A DNA stretch of 64,000 bases from Zeimonas sp050187175 (GTDB taxonomy: Bacteria > Pseudomonadota > Gammaproteobacteria > Burkholderiales > Burkholderiaceae_E): positions 186,001 through 250,000 of the forward strand of contig JBFWXS010000001.1 in the NCBI GenBank assembly GCA_050187175.1. The letters are read 5' to 3'. Positions within the stretch are counted from its first letter, which is position 1. Each line of letters begins with the position of its first letter. The position numbers were made by a program, and so were the translations under genes. Shown here in pieces: positions 44,627-53,195 of this stretch. Under the pieces are notes generated by a model. That model did no database searches and was not told the origin of the DNA. It saw only the letters and a program-made list of their open reading frames with translations.

Positions 44627-45820
44627 ATGCCCGTCCCCGCCGGTTCGTCCGACGAACTCGCCCTGTGGCTGCGCCTGACGCTGACACCCGGCCTGGGTCC
44701 GGCCAGCGTGCTGCGCCTGCTGGAAGCCTTCGGCCTGCCGGAAGACATCTTCGCGGCCGGCCGCGGCAAGCTCGGTGCCGCGCTCGATGCGCCGCGCGCC
44801 CAGGCGCTGCTTGCCGATGATCCGGCCCGCTCGGCGCAGATCGATGCCGCGCTGGCCTGGGCTCAGGCCCCCGATCATCATCTGCTGACGCTGGCCGACC
44901 CTGCCTACCCCGCGCGCCTGCTGGCCACCGGCGACCCGCCGCCGCTGCTGTACGTACGCGGCGATCCGGCACGGCTGTCGGCACCGGCGCTGGCCATCGT
45001 CGGCAGCCGCCACGCCACCCGCGGCGGCAGCGAGATCGCCGCCGGCTTCGGACGCGCGCTGGCCGACCAGGGACTGCTCATCGTAAGCGGGCTGGCCGAA
45101 GGCATCGACGCGGCTGCCCACCGCGGCGCGCTGTCCGGCCGGGCCGGCACCATTGCCGTCGTCGGCACGGGCCTCGACCAGGTGTTTCCGTCCGGCCATG
45201 CCGCGCTGGCCGACGCGATCGCGGCGCGCGGCGCCATCATCTCGGAACTGCCGCTGGGATCGCCGCCGCGGCGCGATCATTTCCCGCGCCGCAACCGGCT
45301 GATCGCCGGCCTCGCGCTGGGCGTGCTGGTCGTCGAGGCCGCCCGCCAATCCGGTTCGCTGATCACGGCGCGGCACGCCGGCGAATTCGGACGCGAGGTC
45401 ATGGCGATCCCCGGTTCGATCCATTCGCCGCTGTCCAAGGGCTGCCATCAGCTGATCCGGCAGGGCGCGAAGCTGGTGGAATCGGCCGAGGACGTGCTGG
45501 CCGAGCTGCGCGGGTTGATGGGATCGGCAGCCCCGTCGGCCCGCGCAGCCCAGCCGGCCCAGCCGGCCCAATCGCCCCAATCGGCCCAACCGGTCCAGCC
45601 AGCCGAACCAGCGGAATCAGCCGTCCCGGGCAACGCGGAAGCCGGCGCCGACCCGCTGCTGAAGCTGCTCGGCTGGCGCCCGATGGACGTCGACGGCCTG
45701 GTCGCCCGCGGCAGCGGCGGCGCCGCCGAAACCGCCGCCCGCCTGGTCGAGCTGGAACTCACCGGCCAGGTCGAACGACTGGCCGACGGCCGCTACCTGC
45801 GGCGCCGGAATCCCCCATGA
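44627..45820 (+). CDS. dprA: DNA-processing protein DprA
   Basis: 397 residues. The Rossmann-like DprA core carries LAIVGSRHATRGG (about residue 124), SGLAEGIDAAAHRGAL, GTGLDQVFP and the ITARHAGEFGREVMAIPG segment. A C-terminal winged helix (LLKLLGWRPMDVDGLVARGS) is joined by a glutamine/proline-rich linker of about 35 residues encoded by 9-bp repeats at about 45545-45610. DprA loads RecA on incoming single-stranded DNA during transformation. No obvious strong ribosome site. Confidence 0.92.
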   Translation: MPVPAGSSDELALWLRLTLTPGLGPASVLRLLEAFGLPEDIFAAGRGKLGAALDAPRAQALLADDPARSAQIDAALAWAQAPDHHLLTLADPAYPARLLATGDPPPLLYVRGDPARLSAPALAIVGSRHATRGGSEIAAGFGRALADQGLLIVSGLAEGIDAAAHRGALSGRAGTIAVVGTGLDQVFPSGHAALADAIAARGAIISELPLGSPPRRDHFPRRNRLIAGLALGVLVVEAARQSGSLITARHAGEFGREVMAIPGSIHSPLSKGCHQLIRQGAKLVESAEDVLAELRGLMGSAAPSARAAQPAQPAQSPQSAQPVQPAEPAESAVPGNAEAGADPLLKLLGWRPMDVDGLVARGSGGAAETAARLVELELTGQVERLADGRYLRRRNPP

Positions 45821-46010
45821 CCGCAGCCGCGCGCGGGCTCGCGCCATGGTCATACTGTCTAGATCGTCAGTCTGATTTTCCCGGGTCGGCCAGGGGGCCG
45901 GCTTGCGCCCGGCGCCGACCGCCACTTATGATTGGCGCCCTTTTCGGGTGCCCGCGGCGGACCCGCGGAGAATCCGCGGAACGCCAACAGACGCCATCGC
46001 CGACAAACGC

Positions 46011-48827
46011 ATGAGCAAAGCCCTGATCATTGCCGAGAAGCCCTCCGTCGCCGCCGACATCGCGCGCGCACTGGGCGGCTTCACCCGCCAGGGCGACTAT
46101 TTCGAGAGCGACGACTACCTGCTGTCGTCGGCCGTCGGCCATCTGGTCGAGATCGCTGCCCCCGAGGAATTCGAGGTCAAGCGCGGCAAGTGGTCGTTCG
46201 CCAACCTGCCGGTCATCCCGCCGCACTTCGACCTGCAGCCGATCCCGCGCAACGAGGACCGGCTCAAGCTGCTGACGCGGCTGATCAAGCGCAAGGATGT
46301 TGACCGCCTAATCAACGCCTGTGACGCGGGCCGCGAAGGCGAGCTGATCTTCCGGCTGATCGTGCAGCACGCCAAGGCGAAGCAGCCGGTCCAGCGGCTG
46401 TGGCTGCAGTCGATGACGCCGGCCGCCATCCGCGAGGCCTTCGCCAGCCTGCGCGACGACCAGCAGATGCGTCCGCTGGCCGACGCCGCGCGCTGCCGGT
46501 CGGAGGCCGACTGGCTGGTCGGCATCAACGGCACGCGCGCCATGACCGCGTTCAACTCGCGCGACGGCGGCTTCTATCTGACCACCGTCGGCCGCGTCCA
46601 GACGCCCACGCTGACCATCGTCGTCGAGCGCGAGGAGCGCATCAAGCGCTTCGTGCCGCGCGACTACTTCGAGGTGCACGCCAGCTTCCAGGCCGAGGCC
46701 GGCACCTATCCGGGCCGCTGGTTCGATCCGGCCTTCAAGCGCGCCGAAGGCGATGCCGACGGCCGCGCCGAGCGGCTGTGGGACCGCGCGCGCGCCGAGG
46801 AGATCGTCGCCCGCTGCGACGGCAAGCCCGGCGAGGCCACGGAAGAATCCAAGCCCAGCACGCAGCTGGCGCCGGCGCTGTTCGACCTGACCAGCCTGCA
46901 GCGCGAGGGCAACTCCCGCTTCGGCTTCTCGGCCCGCACCACGCTGTCGATCGCGCAGGCGCTGTACGAGCGGCACAAGGTGCTGACCTACCCGCGGACC
47001 GATTCGCGCGCGCTGCCCGAAGACTATCTCGGCACCGTCAAGTCGACGCTGGGCGTGCTCGAAGACGACCGCGCCTACGGCACCTTCGCCAAGCAGATCC
47101 TGGCCAAGGGCTGGGTGCGGCCGAACAAGCGCGTGTTCGACAACTCCAAGGTCTCCGACCACTTCGCGATCATCCCGACGCTGCAGGCGCCCAAGCCCGG
47201 CGCGCTGTCCGATGCCGAACAGAAGATCTACGACCTGGTCGTGCGCCGCTTCCTGGCCGTGTTCTACCCGGCCGCCGAATACCTGGTGACGACGCGCATC
47301 ACGCGCGTCGAAGGCGAATCGTTCAAGACCGAAGGCCGCGTGCTGGTCAATCCCGGCTGGCTGGCCATCTACGGCCGCGACAGCGGCGGCGACGATACGC
47401 TGGTCGCGATCAAGCAGAACGAGATCGTCCAGACCCTCGAGATCGCGCTGCAGGCGCTGACGACCAAGCCGCCGCCGCGCTACACCGAAGCGACGCTGCT
47501 GTCGGCAATGGAAGGCGCCGGCAAGCTGGTCGAGGACGACGAGCTGCGCGAAGCCATGGCCGAGAAAGGCCTGGGCACGCCGGCCACCCGCGCCGCCATC
47601 ATCGAAGGCCTGATCGCCGAGAACTACCTGATCCGCGACGGCAAGGAGCTGATCCCCACCACCAAGGCCTTCCAGCTGCTGACGCTGCTGCGCGGCCTCG
47701 GCGTGGCCGAGCTGACTGCTCCCGAGCTCACCGGCGAGTGGGAGTTCAAGCTGTCCGAGATGGAGCGCGGCCGGCTGCAGCGCGAAGCCTTCATGCGCGA
47801 GATCGCCGACATGACGCGGCAGATCGTCGAGCGCGCCAAGAACTACCAGGCCGACACCGTCCCCGGCGACTACGCGACGCTGGCCACGCCGTGCCCGAAG
47901 TGCGGCGGAGTGGTGCAGGAGAACTACAAGCGCTTCGCGTGCACGCGCTGCGATTTCTCGATCACCAAGATTCCGGGCGGCCGGCAGCTCGAAGTGGCCG
48001 AAGCCGAGGAACTGCTGCGCGAGCGCACGATCGGGCCGCTGCAAGGCTTCCGCAGCCGGCTCGGACGGCCGTTCGCCGCCATTCTGAAGCTCACCGACGA
48101 GAACAAGCTCGAGTTCGACTTCGGCCAGAGCGCCGCCGACGATGAATCGTCGGAGCCGGTCGATTTCGGCGATCAGCCCAGCCTGGGCCCCTGCCCGAAA
48201 TGCGCCTCGCGCGTCTTCGAGCACGGCATGAGCTACGTCTGCGAGAAGTCGGTCGGCCCGCCGCCGCGCAGCTGCGACTTCCGCAGCGGCAAGATCATCC
48301 TGCAGCAGGAGATCGCCCGCGAACAGATGAGCAAGCTGCTCGCCGAAGGCCGCACCGACCTGCTGCAAGGCTTCGTATCGTCGCGCACGCGGCGCAAGTT
48401 CAAGGCCTACCTGGTACGCGGCGCCGACGGCAAGATCGGCTTCGAGTTCGAGCCGAGGCCCGCCAAGGGCGGAGCGGCGGCCAAAGGTGGAGCGGCAGCC
48501 AAGGGCGGCGGCACAGCAGCGGCGGAAGGCCGCGCAGCAGCGCCCGGCCCCGCAGCAGCGAAGAAGGCCCCGGCGGCTGCGAAGAAAGCCGCTCCGACGC
48601 GACGCTCGCCGTCGGCAGCCGAAGCCGCGGACGAGCGGGACACGGCAGCCGACGCGAAGACCGCTGCCAAGCCGGCCGCGAAGGCCGCGGCCAAGGCCCC
48701 CGCGAAAAAGGCACCCGTGAAGAAAGCCGCCGCGAAGAAGGCCCCGGCAAAGAAGGCCGCAAGCGGAGCCGCCGCCAAGAGCAAGGCACCGGCAACGAAG
48801 AGCGCAGCGCGCAAAGCGGCGGCCTGA
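46011..48827 (+). CDS. topB: DNA topoisomerase III with lysine/alanine-rich tail
   Basis: 938 residues, type IA topoisomerase. An N-terminal TOPRIM domain (LIIAEKPSVA; NACDAGREGELIF acidic triad), the active-site tyrosine in VLTYPRTDSRAL (about residue 330), and two C4 zinc ribbons (CPKCGGVVQENYKRFACTRC; CPKCASRVFEHG with paired cysteines after). The last 120 residues are an AAKKAPAKK-type histone H1-like tail. It relaxes and decatenates DNA. The family-consistent start is ATG 46011. It follows dprA by 190 bp containing no gene. Confidence 0.9.
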   Translation: MSKALIIAEKPSVAADIARALGGFTRQGDYFESDDYLLSSAVGHLVEIAAPEEFEVKRGKWSFANLPVIPPHFDLQPIPRNEDRLKLLTRLIKRKDVDRLINACDAGREGELIFRLIVQHAKAKQPVQRLWLQSMTPAAIREAFASLRDDQQMRPLADAARCRSEADWLVGINGTRAMTAFNSRDGGFYLTTVGRVQTPTLTIVVEREERIKRFVPRDYFEVHASFQAEAGTYPGRWFDPAFKRAEGDADGRAERLWDRARAEEIVARCDGKPGEATEESKPSTQLAPALFDLTSLQREGNSRFGFSARTTLSIAQALYERHKVLTYPRTDSRALPEDYLGTVKSTLGVLEDDRAYGTFAKQILAKGWVRPNKRVFDNSKVSDHFAIIPTLQAPKPGALSDAEQKIYDLVVRRFLAVFYPAAEYLVTTRITRVEGESFKTEGRVLVNPGWLAIYGRDSGGDDTLVAIKQNEIVQTLEIALQALTTKPPPRYTEATLLSAMEGAGKLVEDDELREAMAEKGLGTPATRAAIIEGLIAENYLIRDGKELIPTTKAFQLLTLLRGLGVAELTAPELTGEWEFKLSEMERGRLQREAFMREIADMTRQIVERAKNYQADTVPGDYATLATPCPKCGGVVQENYKRFACTRCDFSITKIPGGRQLEVAEAEELLRERTIGPLQGFRSRLGRPFAAILKLTDENKLEFDFGQSAADDESSEPVDFGDQPSLGPCPKCASRVFEHGMSYVCEKSVGPPPRSCDFRSGKIILQQEIAREQMSKLLAEGRTDLLQGFVSSRTRRKFKAYLVRGADGKIGFEFEPRPAKGGAAAKGGAAAKGGGTAAAEGRAAAPGPAAAKKAPAAAKKAAPTRRSPSAAEAADERDTAADAKTAAKPAAKAAAKAPAKKAPVKKAAAKKAPAKKAASGAAAKSKAPATKSAARKAAA

Positions 48828-48868
48828 CCGCACCGCGCCGCGGCCGCACCAGCCGCGAGCCGCCCCTG

Positions 48869-49348
48869 TCAGCGCTTGCCCGGCGCTATCAACGGCGCGC
48901 GGCTGCGCTCATTGTTCAGATCGACCAGCTTTCGCAGCAGATCGCAGAACAGCTCGCGCTCGGCCGGCGCCAGCGGTTCCAGGATCCGCGCCTGCGCCGC
49001 CACCACGGCAGCCCGCATGCGCAGCACCAGCGCCTCGCCGTCGGCCGTCAGATAGAGCAGGCGCCGCCGCCGATCTTCCGGATCGAGCCGGCGCACGATC
49101 AGCCCCTTCGATTCCAGCCGCCCCATCGCCGACCCCGACGTGGAAGCGTCCAGCGCAACCCGATTGGCCAGCGTCACCTGATCGAGCCCCTGCTCGCGGC
49201 GCAGCACCTCGAGCAGCGCGAACTGGACCGGCGTCAGATCGAATTCGGCCGTTTCTTCCATGAAGATCGACACGGCGATCTGCTGCGCGCGCCGGATCAG
49301 ATGGCCGGGTGCGTCGTAGAACTCGAAGGCATCCGGGGGATTCGACAT
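48869..49348 (-). CDS. MarR-family transcriptional regulator
   Basis: 159 residues. Winged helix: LTPVQFALLEVLRREQGLDQVTLANRVALDASTSGSAMGRLESKGLI, then the wing RLDPEDRRRRLLYLTADG. It is divergent from the opine-dehydrogenase-family gene, whose promoter carries a 15-bp motif also found before the dioxygenase at 51379. Probably a repressor relieved by an aromatic ligand. Confidence 0.88.
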   Translation of the reverse strand: MSNPPDAFEFYDAPGHLIRRAQQIAVSIFMEETAEFDLTPVQFALLEVLRREQGLDQVTLANRVALDASTSGSAMGRLESKGLIVRRLDPEDRRRRLLYLTADGEALVLRMRAAVVAAQARILEPLAPAERELFCDLLRKLVDLNNERSRAPLIAPGKR

Positions 49349-49469
49349 GAATGCGATGCGGCGACAGGGGCGAGCGAATTATAGGGGCGGCTATTCGCTG
49401 CCGGAAACGGACGGCATAGACGATCCAATGGCTCTCATGCACACGAACTCGGACAGCAGGCGATAACAA

Positions 49470-49498
49470 TTGACAACTAAATATTTGAAAAGTAATTT
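49470..49498 (+). promoter_or_regulatory. Sigma-70 promoter with embedded operator motif
   Basis: TTGACA (49470-49475), a 17-bp spacer and TAATTT (49493-49498) make a near-consensus promoter reading toward the dehydrogenase at 49576. The spacer and -10 box overlap the motif ATATTTGAAAAGTAA (49481-49495), which recurs in inverted orientation before the dioxygenase at 51196-51210 with one mismatch. A MarR protein bound here would block transcription. Confidence 0.6.
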
Positions 49499-49575
49499 TC
49501 TCCGTCAAGACCATGCACCGACGAGCGCACACCGCCTCGGCCGCGAGGTCACGAGCATCCGCACCGGAGAGGACC

Positions 49576-50664
49576 ATGAAGATTGCGATCCTGGGAGGAG
49601 GCCACGGCTGCTATGCCGCCGCCGCCGATCTGGCCGAAGCCGGTCATGAAGTCCGCCTCTGGCGCCGCGATGCCGCGGCGCTGCAGCCGCTCATCGACGC
49701 CGGTTCGATCCTGCTGAAGGACGCCGCCGGCAGCCGCGAAGTGCCGTTCGCGCTGGCCGGCACCGACATCGGCGCCGTGCTGCGCGGCGCGCGGCTGATC
49801 GTCGTGCCCAGTCCCGCGATCGCGCAGTCCGACATCGCGCGTGCGATGGCGCCGCATCTGGCCGACGGCCAGGTCGTCTTCCTGCCGCCCGGCACCTTCG
49901 GCAGCTATCTGATGGCGCGCCAGGTGCGCGAAGCAGGCAGCCGCGCCGACGTGCTGTGGGCCGAGACCGGCACGCTGCCGTATCTGGCCCGCAAGCATGG
50001 CGCGCGCGAGGTCAACGTCACGATCCGCGCCGTGCGGCTGCCCACCGGCGTATACCCCGCCCGCCGCGCCGACGAGGCGCTGGCCGTGATCCGCGAGGCC
50101 TATCCCAGCGTGCACGGCTGCGGCGACGCGCTGTCGGGCGCGCTGATGAACGCGGGGCCTGTCATCCATCCGCCGCTGATCGTGATGAACGCCGCGCCGC
50201 TCCAGCACTTCGAGCGCTGGGACATCCACAACGAAGGCACGCAGCCGGCCGTGCGCGCGGTGACCGACCGCCTCGACGCCGAGCGCATCGCCGTCCGGGA
50301 AGCGCTCGGCTACGGCGCGCCGCACTATCCGCTGGCCGACCACTACAGCAACGATCGCTGGATGTACGGCGACGCGCACCGCAAGCTGGTCAAGTCCGGC
50401 GACTGGCGCGAGCACATCGACCTGCATTCCCATCGCTACGTCACCGAGGACACCGAGCTGGGCCTCGCCTTCCTCGCGTCCGTGGCGCGCGCGGCCGGCA
50501 CCGATGCGCCGGTGGCGCACGGCTTGCTCGCGATCGTCGGCGGCATTCTGGGCCGAGATCTGCGGCGCGCGCCGCGCACGCTGGAATCGCTGGGCCTCGG
50601 CGGCGGCCGCGGCGCGCTCGATGCGCTGCGTCAGAGCCTGTACGAAGGCCCTGCCGCGCCCTAG
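49576..50664 (+). CDS. NAD(P)-dependent opine/octopine dehydrogenase family protein
   Basis: 362 residues. The N-terminal Rossmann motif ILGGGHGCYAAAADLAEAGHEV and the C-terminal octopine/nopaline dehydrogenase domain (NAGPVIHPPLIVMNAAPLQ; YPLADHYSNDRWMYGD, HSHRYVTEDTELGLAF) are seen. Such enzymes oxidise or form secondary amines between an amino acid and a keto acid; related proteins also act as other dehydrogenases. GGAGAGGACC precedes the ATG. It is flanked by two MarR genes and converges with the second by 4 bases. Confidence 0.8.
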   Translation: MKIAILGGGHGCYAAAADLAEAGHEVRLWRRDAAALQPLIDAGSILLKDAAGSREVPFALAGTDIGAVLRGARLIVVPSPAIAQSDIARAMAPHLADGQVVFLPPGTFGSYLMARQVREAGSRADVLWAETGTLPYLARKHGAREVNVTIRAVRLPTGVYPARRADEALAVIREAYPSVHGCGDALSGALMNAGPVIHPPLIVMNAAPLQHFERWDIHNEGTQPAVRAVTDRLDAERIAVREALGYGAPHYPLADHYSNDRWMYGDAHRKLVKSGDWREHIDLHSHRYVTEDTELGLAFLASVARAAGTDAPVAHGLLAIVGGILGRDLRRAPRTLESLGLGGGRGALDALRQSLYEGPAAP

Positions 50665-51128
50665 TCCCTGACCGCCGTCTGGTGCAGGTCGATGATGCGC
50701 CGCAACGTCGACTTCAGCTGCTCGGCGCGCTGCAGCCCGAACGGCTCCAGGACGCGCTGCTCGTGCTCGCGCGCCAGCGCCACCAGCTTGGCCGACGCGC
50801 GCCGGCCGGCGGCGGTCATGCGCACCAGCGTGACGCGGCGATCGCTGGCATGCGGCAGCCGCTCGACGTAGCCCTTCGCTTCCATGCGGTCGAGCAGCCG
50901 CGTCACGGTCGGCTGCTTGATCAGCACGATCTGCGCCACGCGCCCGATGCTGAGCGCCTCGTCGCCTGACAGCGTCGCCAGCACGCGCCATTCGGAAACC
51001 GAGAAGCCATGGCGGCGCACCACCGCATGGAACTCGGACGAGATCAGATGACTGGCCTGCGCCAGCAGCGCCGCGAGATATTCGTCGACGAAGAAGCGGG
51101 CTTCGGCTTGCGGGTCACTGGCATTCAT
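50661..51128 (-). CDS. MarR-family transcriptional regulator
   Basis: 155 residues. Winged helix: VSEWRVLATLSGDEALSIGRVAQIVLIKQPTVTRLLDRMEAKGYVERL, wing HASDRRVTLVRMTAAGR. I use ATG 51128, which has GAGGG at good spacing; an in-frame ATG at 51206 would run through the promoter. It is divergent from the Rieske dioxygenase and probably controls it. Confidence 0.87.
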   Translation of the reverse strand: MNASDPQAEARFFVDEYLAALLAQASHLISSEFHAVVRRHGFSVSEWRVLATLSGDEALSIGRVAQIVLIKQPTVTRLLDRMEAKGYVERLPHASDRRVTLVRMTAAGRRASAKLVALAREHEQRVLEPFGLQRAEQLKSTLRRIIDLHQTAVRD

Positions 51129-51183
51129 CGTCGCCCTCGCGGACGAGATCGGGGCGGACGGAGGTATTGCGGGTAATTCATGA

Positions 51184-51213
51184 TTGTGGATAGGTTTACT
51201 TGTCAAATATACT
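51184..51213 (+). promoter_or_regulatory. Dioxygenase promoter with MarR operator motif
   Basis: A possible -35 TTGTGG (51184-51189), an 18-bp spacer and -10 TATACT (51208-51213) read toward the dioxygenase. TTACTTGTCAAATAT (51196-51210) overlaps the -10 box. Its reverse complement matches the motif at 49481-49495 in 14 of 15 positions, and its core TTGTCAA is an odd-centred palindrome, as MarR sites often are. Confidence 0.55.
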
Positions 51214-51378
51214 GAGCATCATGAACGGATCGGACCATTCCGTCGAGCATAGCGCCTGGGGCGGCGCGCCGCTCGCGGCACGGGACACGATCCACCGGAT
51301 GCCGCCGCGACCGCCCGCAGCGCGACCGCGGCAGGCGCCGGCGACCATGTCCGACCCTGCCGATCACGGAGACACCGA

Positions 51379-52692
51379 ATGACCGTCTACCGAGGAAACC
51401 CCGACGCCGTCCGCGCACTCGTGCAGCCCGACCGCGTGCATCGCGACCTGTACATCAGCCAGGAACTGTTCGAGCTCGAGCAGGAGCACTTCTTCGCGAA
51501 CACCTGGAACTACGCCGGCCATGACAGCCAGATCCCGCAGCCCGGCGACTACCTGACTGTCGACATCGCCGGCCAGCCGCTGATCGTCGTGCGGCACAGC
51601 GACGGTTCGGTCCGCGTCATGATGAATCGCTGCGCGCACAAGGGCTCGCGGCTGGTGAGCCAGCCCTGTGGCAATACCGGCAAGTTCTTCCGCTGTCCGT
51701 ACCACGCGTGGACCTTCAAGACCGACGGCTCGATGCTCGGCATTCCGATGCGCGCCGGCTACGAAGGCACGGCGCTGCGCGACTCCGAAGCCTGGCAAGG
51801 GCTGGTGACGGTGCCCAACGTGCGCCTGTACCGCGGCTTCATCTTCGTCCGCCTGTCGGCCCAGGGGCCCGACTTCGACGACTACTTCGGCGATTCGCTG
51901 TCGTCGATCGACAACATGGCCGACCGCTCGCCGGAAGGACAGCTCGAGATCGCCGGCGGCTGTCTGCGCTTCATGCACCAGTGCAACTGGAAGATGTTCG
52001 TCGAGAACCTGAACGACACCATGCATCCCATGGTGGCGCATGAATCGTCGGCCGGCACCGCCAAGGCGATGTGGGCCGGCCAGCCCGCCGACGCGCCGAA
52101 GCCGATGGCGATCGAACAGTTCGTTCCGTTCGTGTCCGACTATCGCTTCTTCGACGACATGGGCGTGCGCGTGTTCGAGAACGGCCACAGCTTCTCGGGC
52201 GTGCACTTCAGCATCCACAGCAAGTACTCCGCGCTGCCCGAGTACGACGCGGCGATGCAGGCCGCCTACGGCGCGGAACGCACCGCGCAGATCCTCGGCC
52301 TGGCGCGGCATAACACCGTCTACTACCCGAACCTGACGATCAAGGGCGCGATCCAGGCGATCCGCGTCGTGCGGCCGATCGCCGCCGACCGCACGCTGAT
52401 CGAGAGCTGGACCTTCCGCCTGAAGGGCGCGCCGCCCGAGCTGCTGCAGCGCACGACCACTTACAGCCGCCTGATCAACTCGCCGTTCTCGGTGGTCGGT
52501 CATGACGACCTGCACGCCTACCGCGGCATCCAGGCCGGGCTGAAGGCCGGCGGCAACGAATGGATCAGCCTGCATCGCAACTACGACCCGTCCGAGATCG
52601 GCCAGCGCGACCTGACGGTCAACGGCACCAGCGAGATCTCGATGCGCAACCAGTACCGCGCCTGGCTGCAGCACATGACGGCGACGATGTGA
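51379..52692 (+). CDS. Rieske ring-hydroxylating dioxygenase, alpha subunit
   Basis: 437 residues. The Rieske cluster CAHKGSRLVSQPCGNTGKF...CPYHAW is at about residues 84-113, and the iron triad in ENLNDTMHPMVAHES at about 210-224. With the beta subunit it dihydroxylates an aromatic substrate. The usual ferredoxin and reductase are not in the window and must be supplied from elsewhere. It is first in an operon with a CoA ligase and the thiolase/DUF35-SDR pair, which suggests an aromatic acid or aryl side-chain substrate. Confidence 0.9.
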   Translation: MTVYRGNPDAVRALVQPDRVHRDLYISQELFELEQEHFFANTWNYAGHDSQIPQPGDYLTVDIAGQPLIVVRHSDGSVRVMMNRCAHKGSRLVSQPCGNTGKFFRCPYHAWTFKTDGSMLGIPMRAGYEGTALRDSEAWQGLVTVPNVRLYRGFIFVRLSAQGPDFDDYFGDSLSSIDNMADRSPEGQLEIAGGCLRFMHQCNWKMFVENLNDTMHPMVAHESSAGTAKAMWAGQPADAPKPMAIEQFVPFVSDYRFFDDMGVRVFENGHSFSGVHFSIHSKYSALPEYDAAMQAAYGAERTAQILGLARHNTVYYPNLTIKGAIQAIRVVRPIAADRTLIESWTFRLKGAPPELLQRTTTYSRLINSPFSVVGHDDLHAYRGIQAGLKAGGNEWISLHRNYDPSEIGQRDLTVNGTSEISMRNQYRAWLQHMTATM

Positions 52693-52703
52693 GGAGCGAT
52701 GCC

Positions 52704-53186
52704 ATGGAATCCGTGACCCGCCAGGCGCTGATCGACTTCGTCGTGCACGAGGCGCGGCTGCTCGACGCCAAGCGCTTCGACGACTGGAACGCGCTGTTCA
52801 CCGACGACGCCATCTACTGGGTGCCGCTGACCCCCGAGCAGCCGGACGGCCTCGAGCACACCTCGCATCTGTACGAGGACAAGCTGCTGCGCGACCTGCG
52901 CGTCGAACGCCTGAAGAGCCCGCGCGCGTTCTCGCAGCAGCCGCCCAGCCGCTGCCACCATCTGCTGCAGACGCCCGCCGTCGAGGAATTCGACGAGGCC
53001 GGCAACCGCTACGTGCTGCGCACCGAGTTCCACTACAGCGAAGCGCAGGGCGACGAAATGCTGATGCTGGTCGGCACCGCATTCCACCACCTGAGCCGCG
53101 TCGACGGCCGCTTGCGCATCACGCACAAGCGTGTGAATCTGATCAACTGCGACGCCGCACTGCCGGCGGTGCAGCTGTTCATCTAG
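52704..53186 (+). CDS. Rieske dioxygenase, beta subunit
   Basis: 160 residues of the NTF2-like small-subunit fold (FVVHEARLLDAKRFDDWNALF, DDAIYWVPLT, SRVDGRLRITHKRVNLINCD). It is structural in the alpha3beta3 enzyme. GAGGAG lies before the ATG at 52704, 11 bases after the alpha-subunit stop. Confidence 0.9.
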   Translation: MESVTRQALIDFVVHEARLLDAKRFDDWNALFTDDAIYWVPLTPEQPDGLEHTSHLYEDKLLRDLRVERLKSPRAFSQQPPSRCHHLLQTPAVEEFDEAGNRYVLRTEFHYSEAQGDEMLMLVGTAFHHLSRVDGRLRITHKRVNLINCDAALPAVQLFI

Positions 53187-53195
53187 AGGGTGCGC

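Noticed and set aside
46308..48833. 841-residue minus-strand frame opposite topoisomerase III
   Set aside because: It is the reverse-strand shadow of a well-conserved protein, without any recognisable domain.
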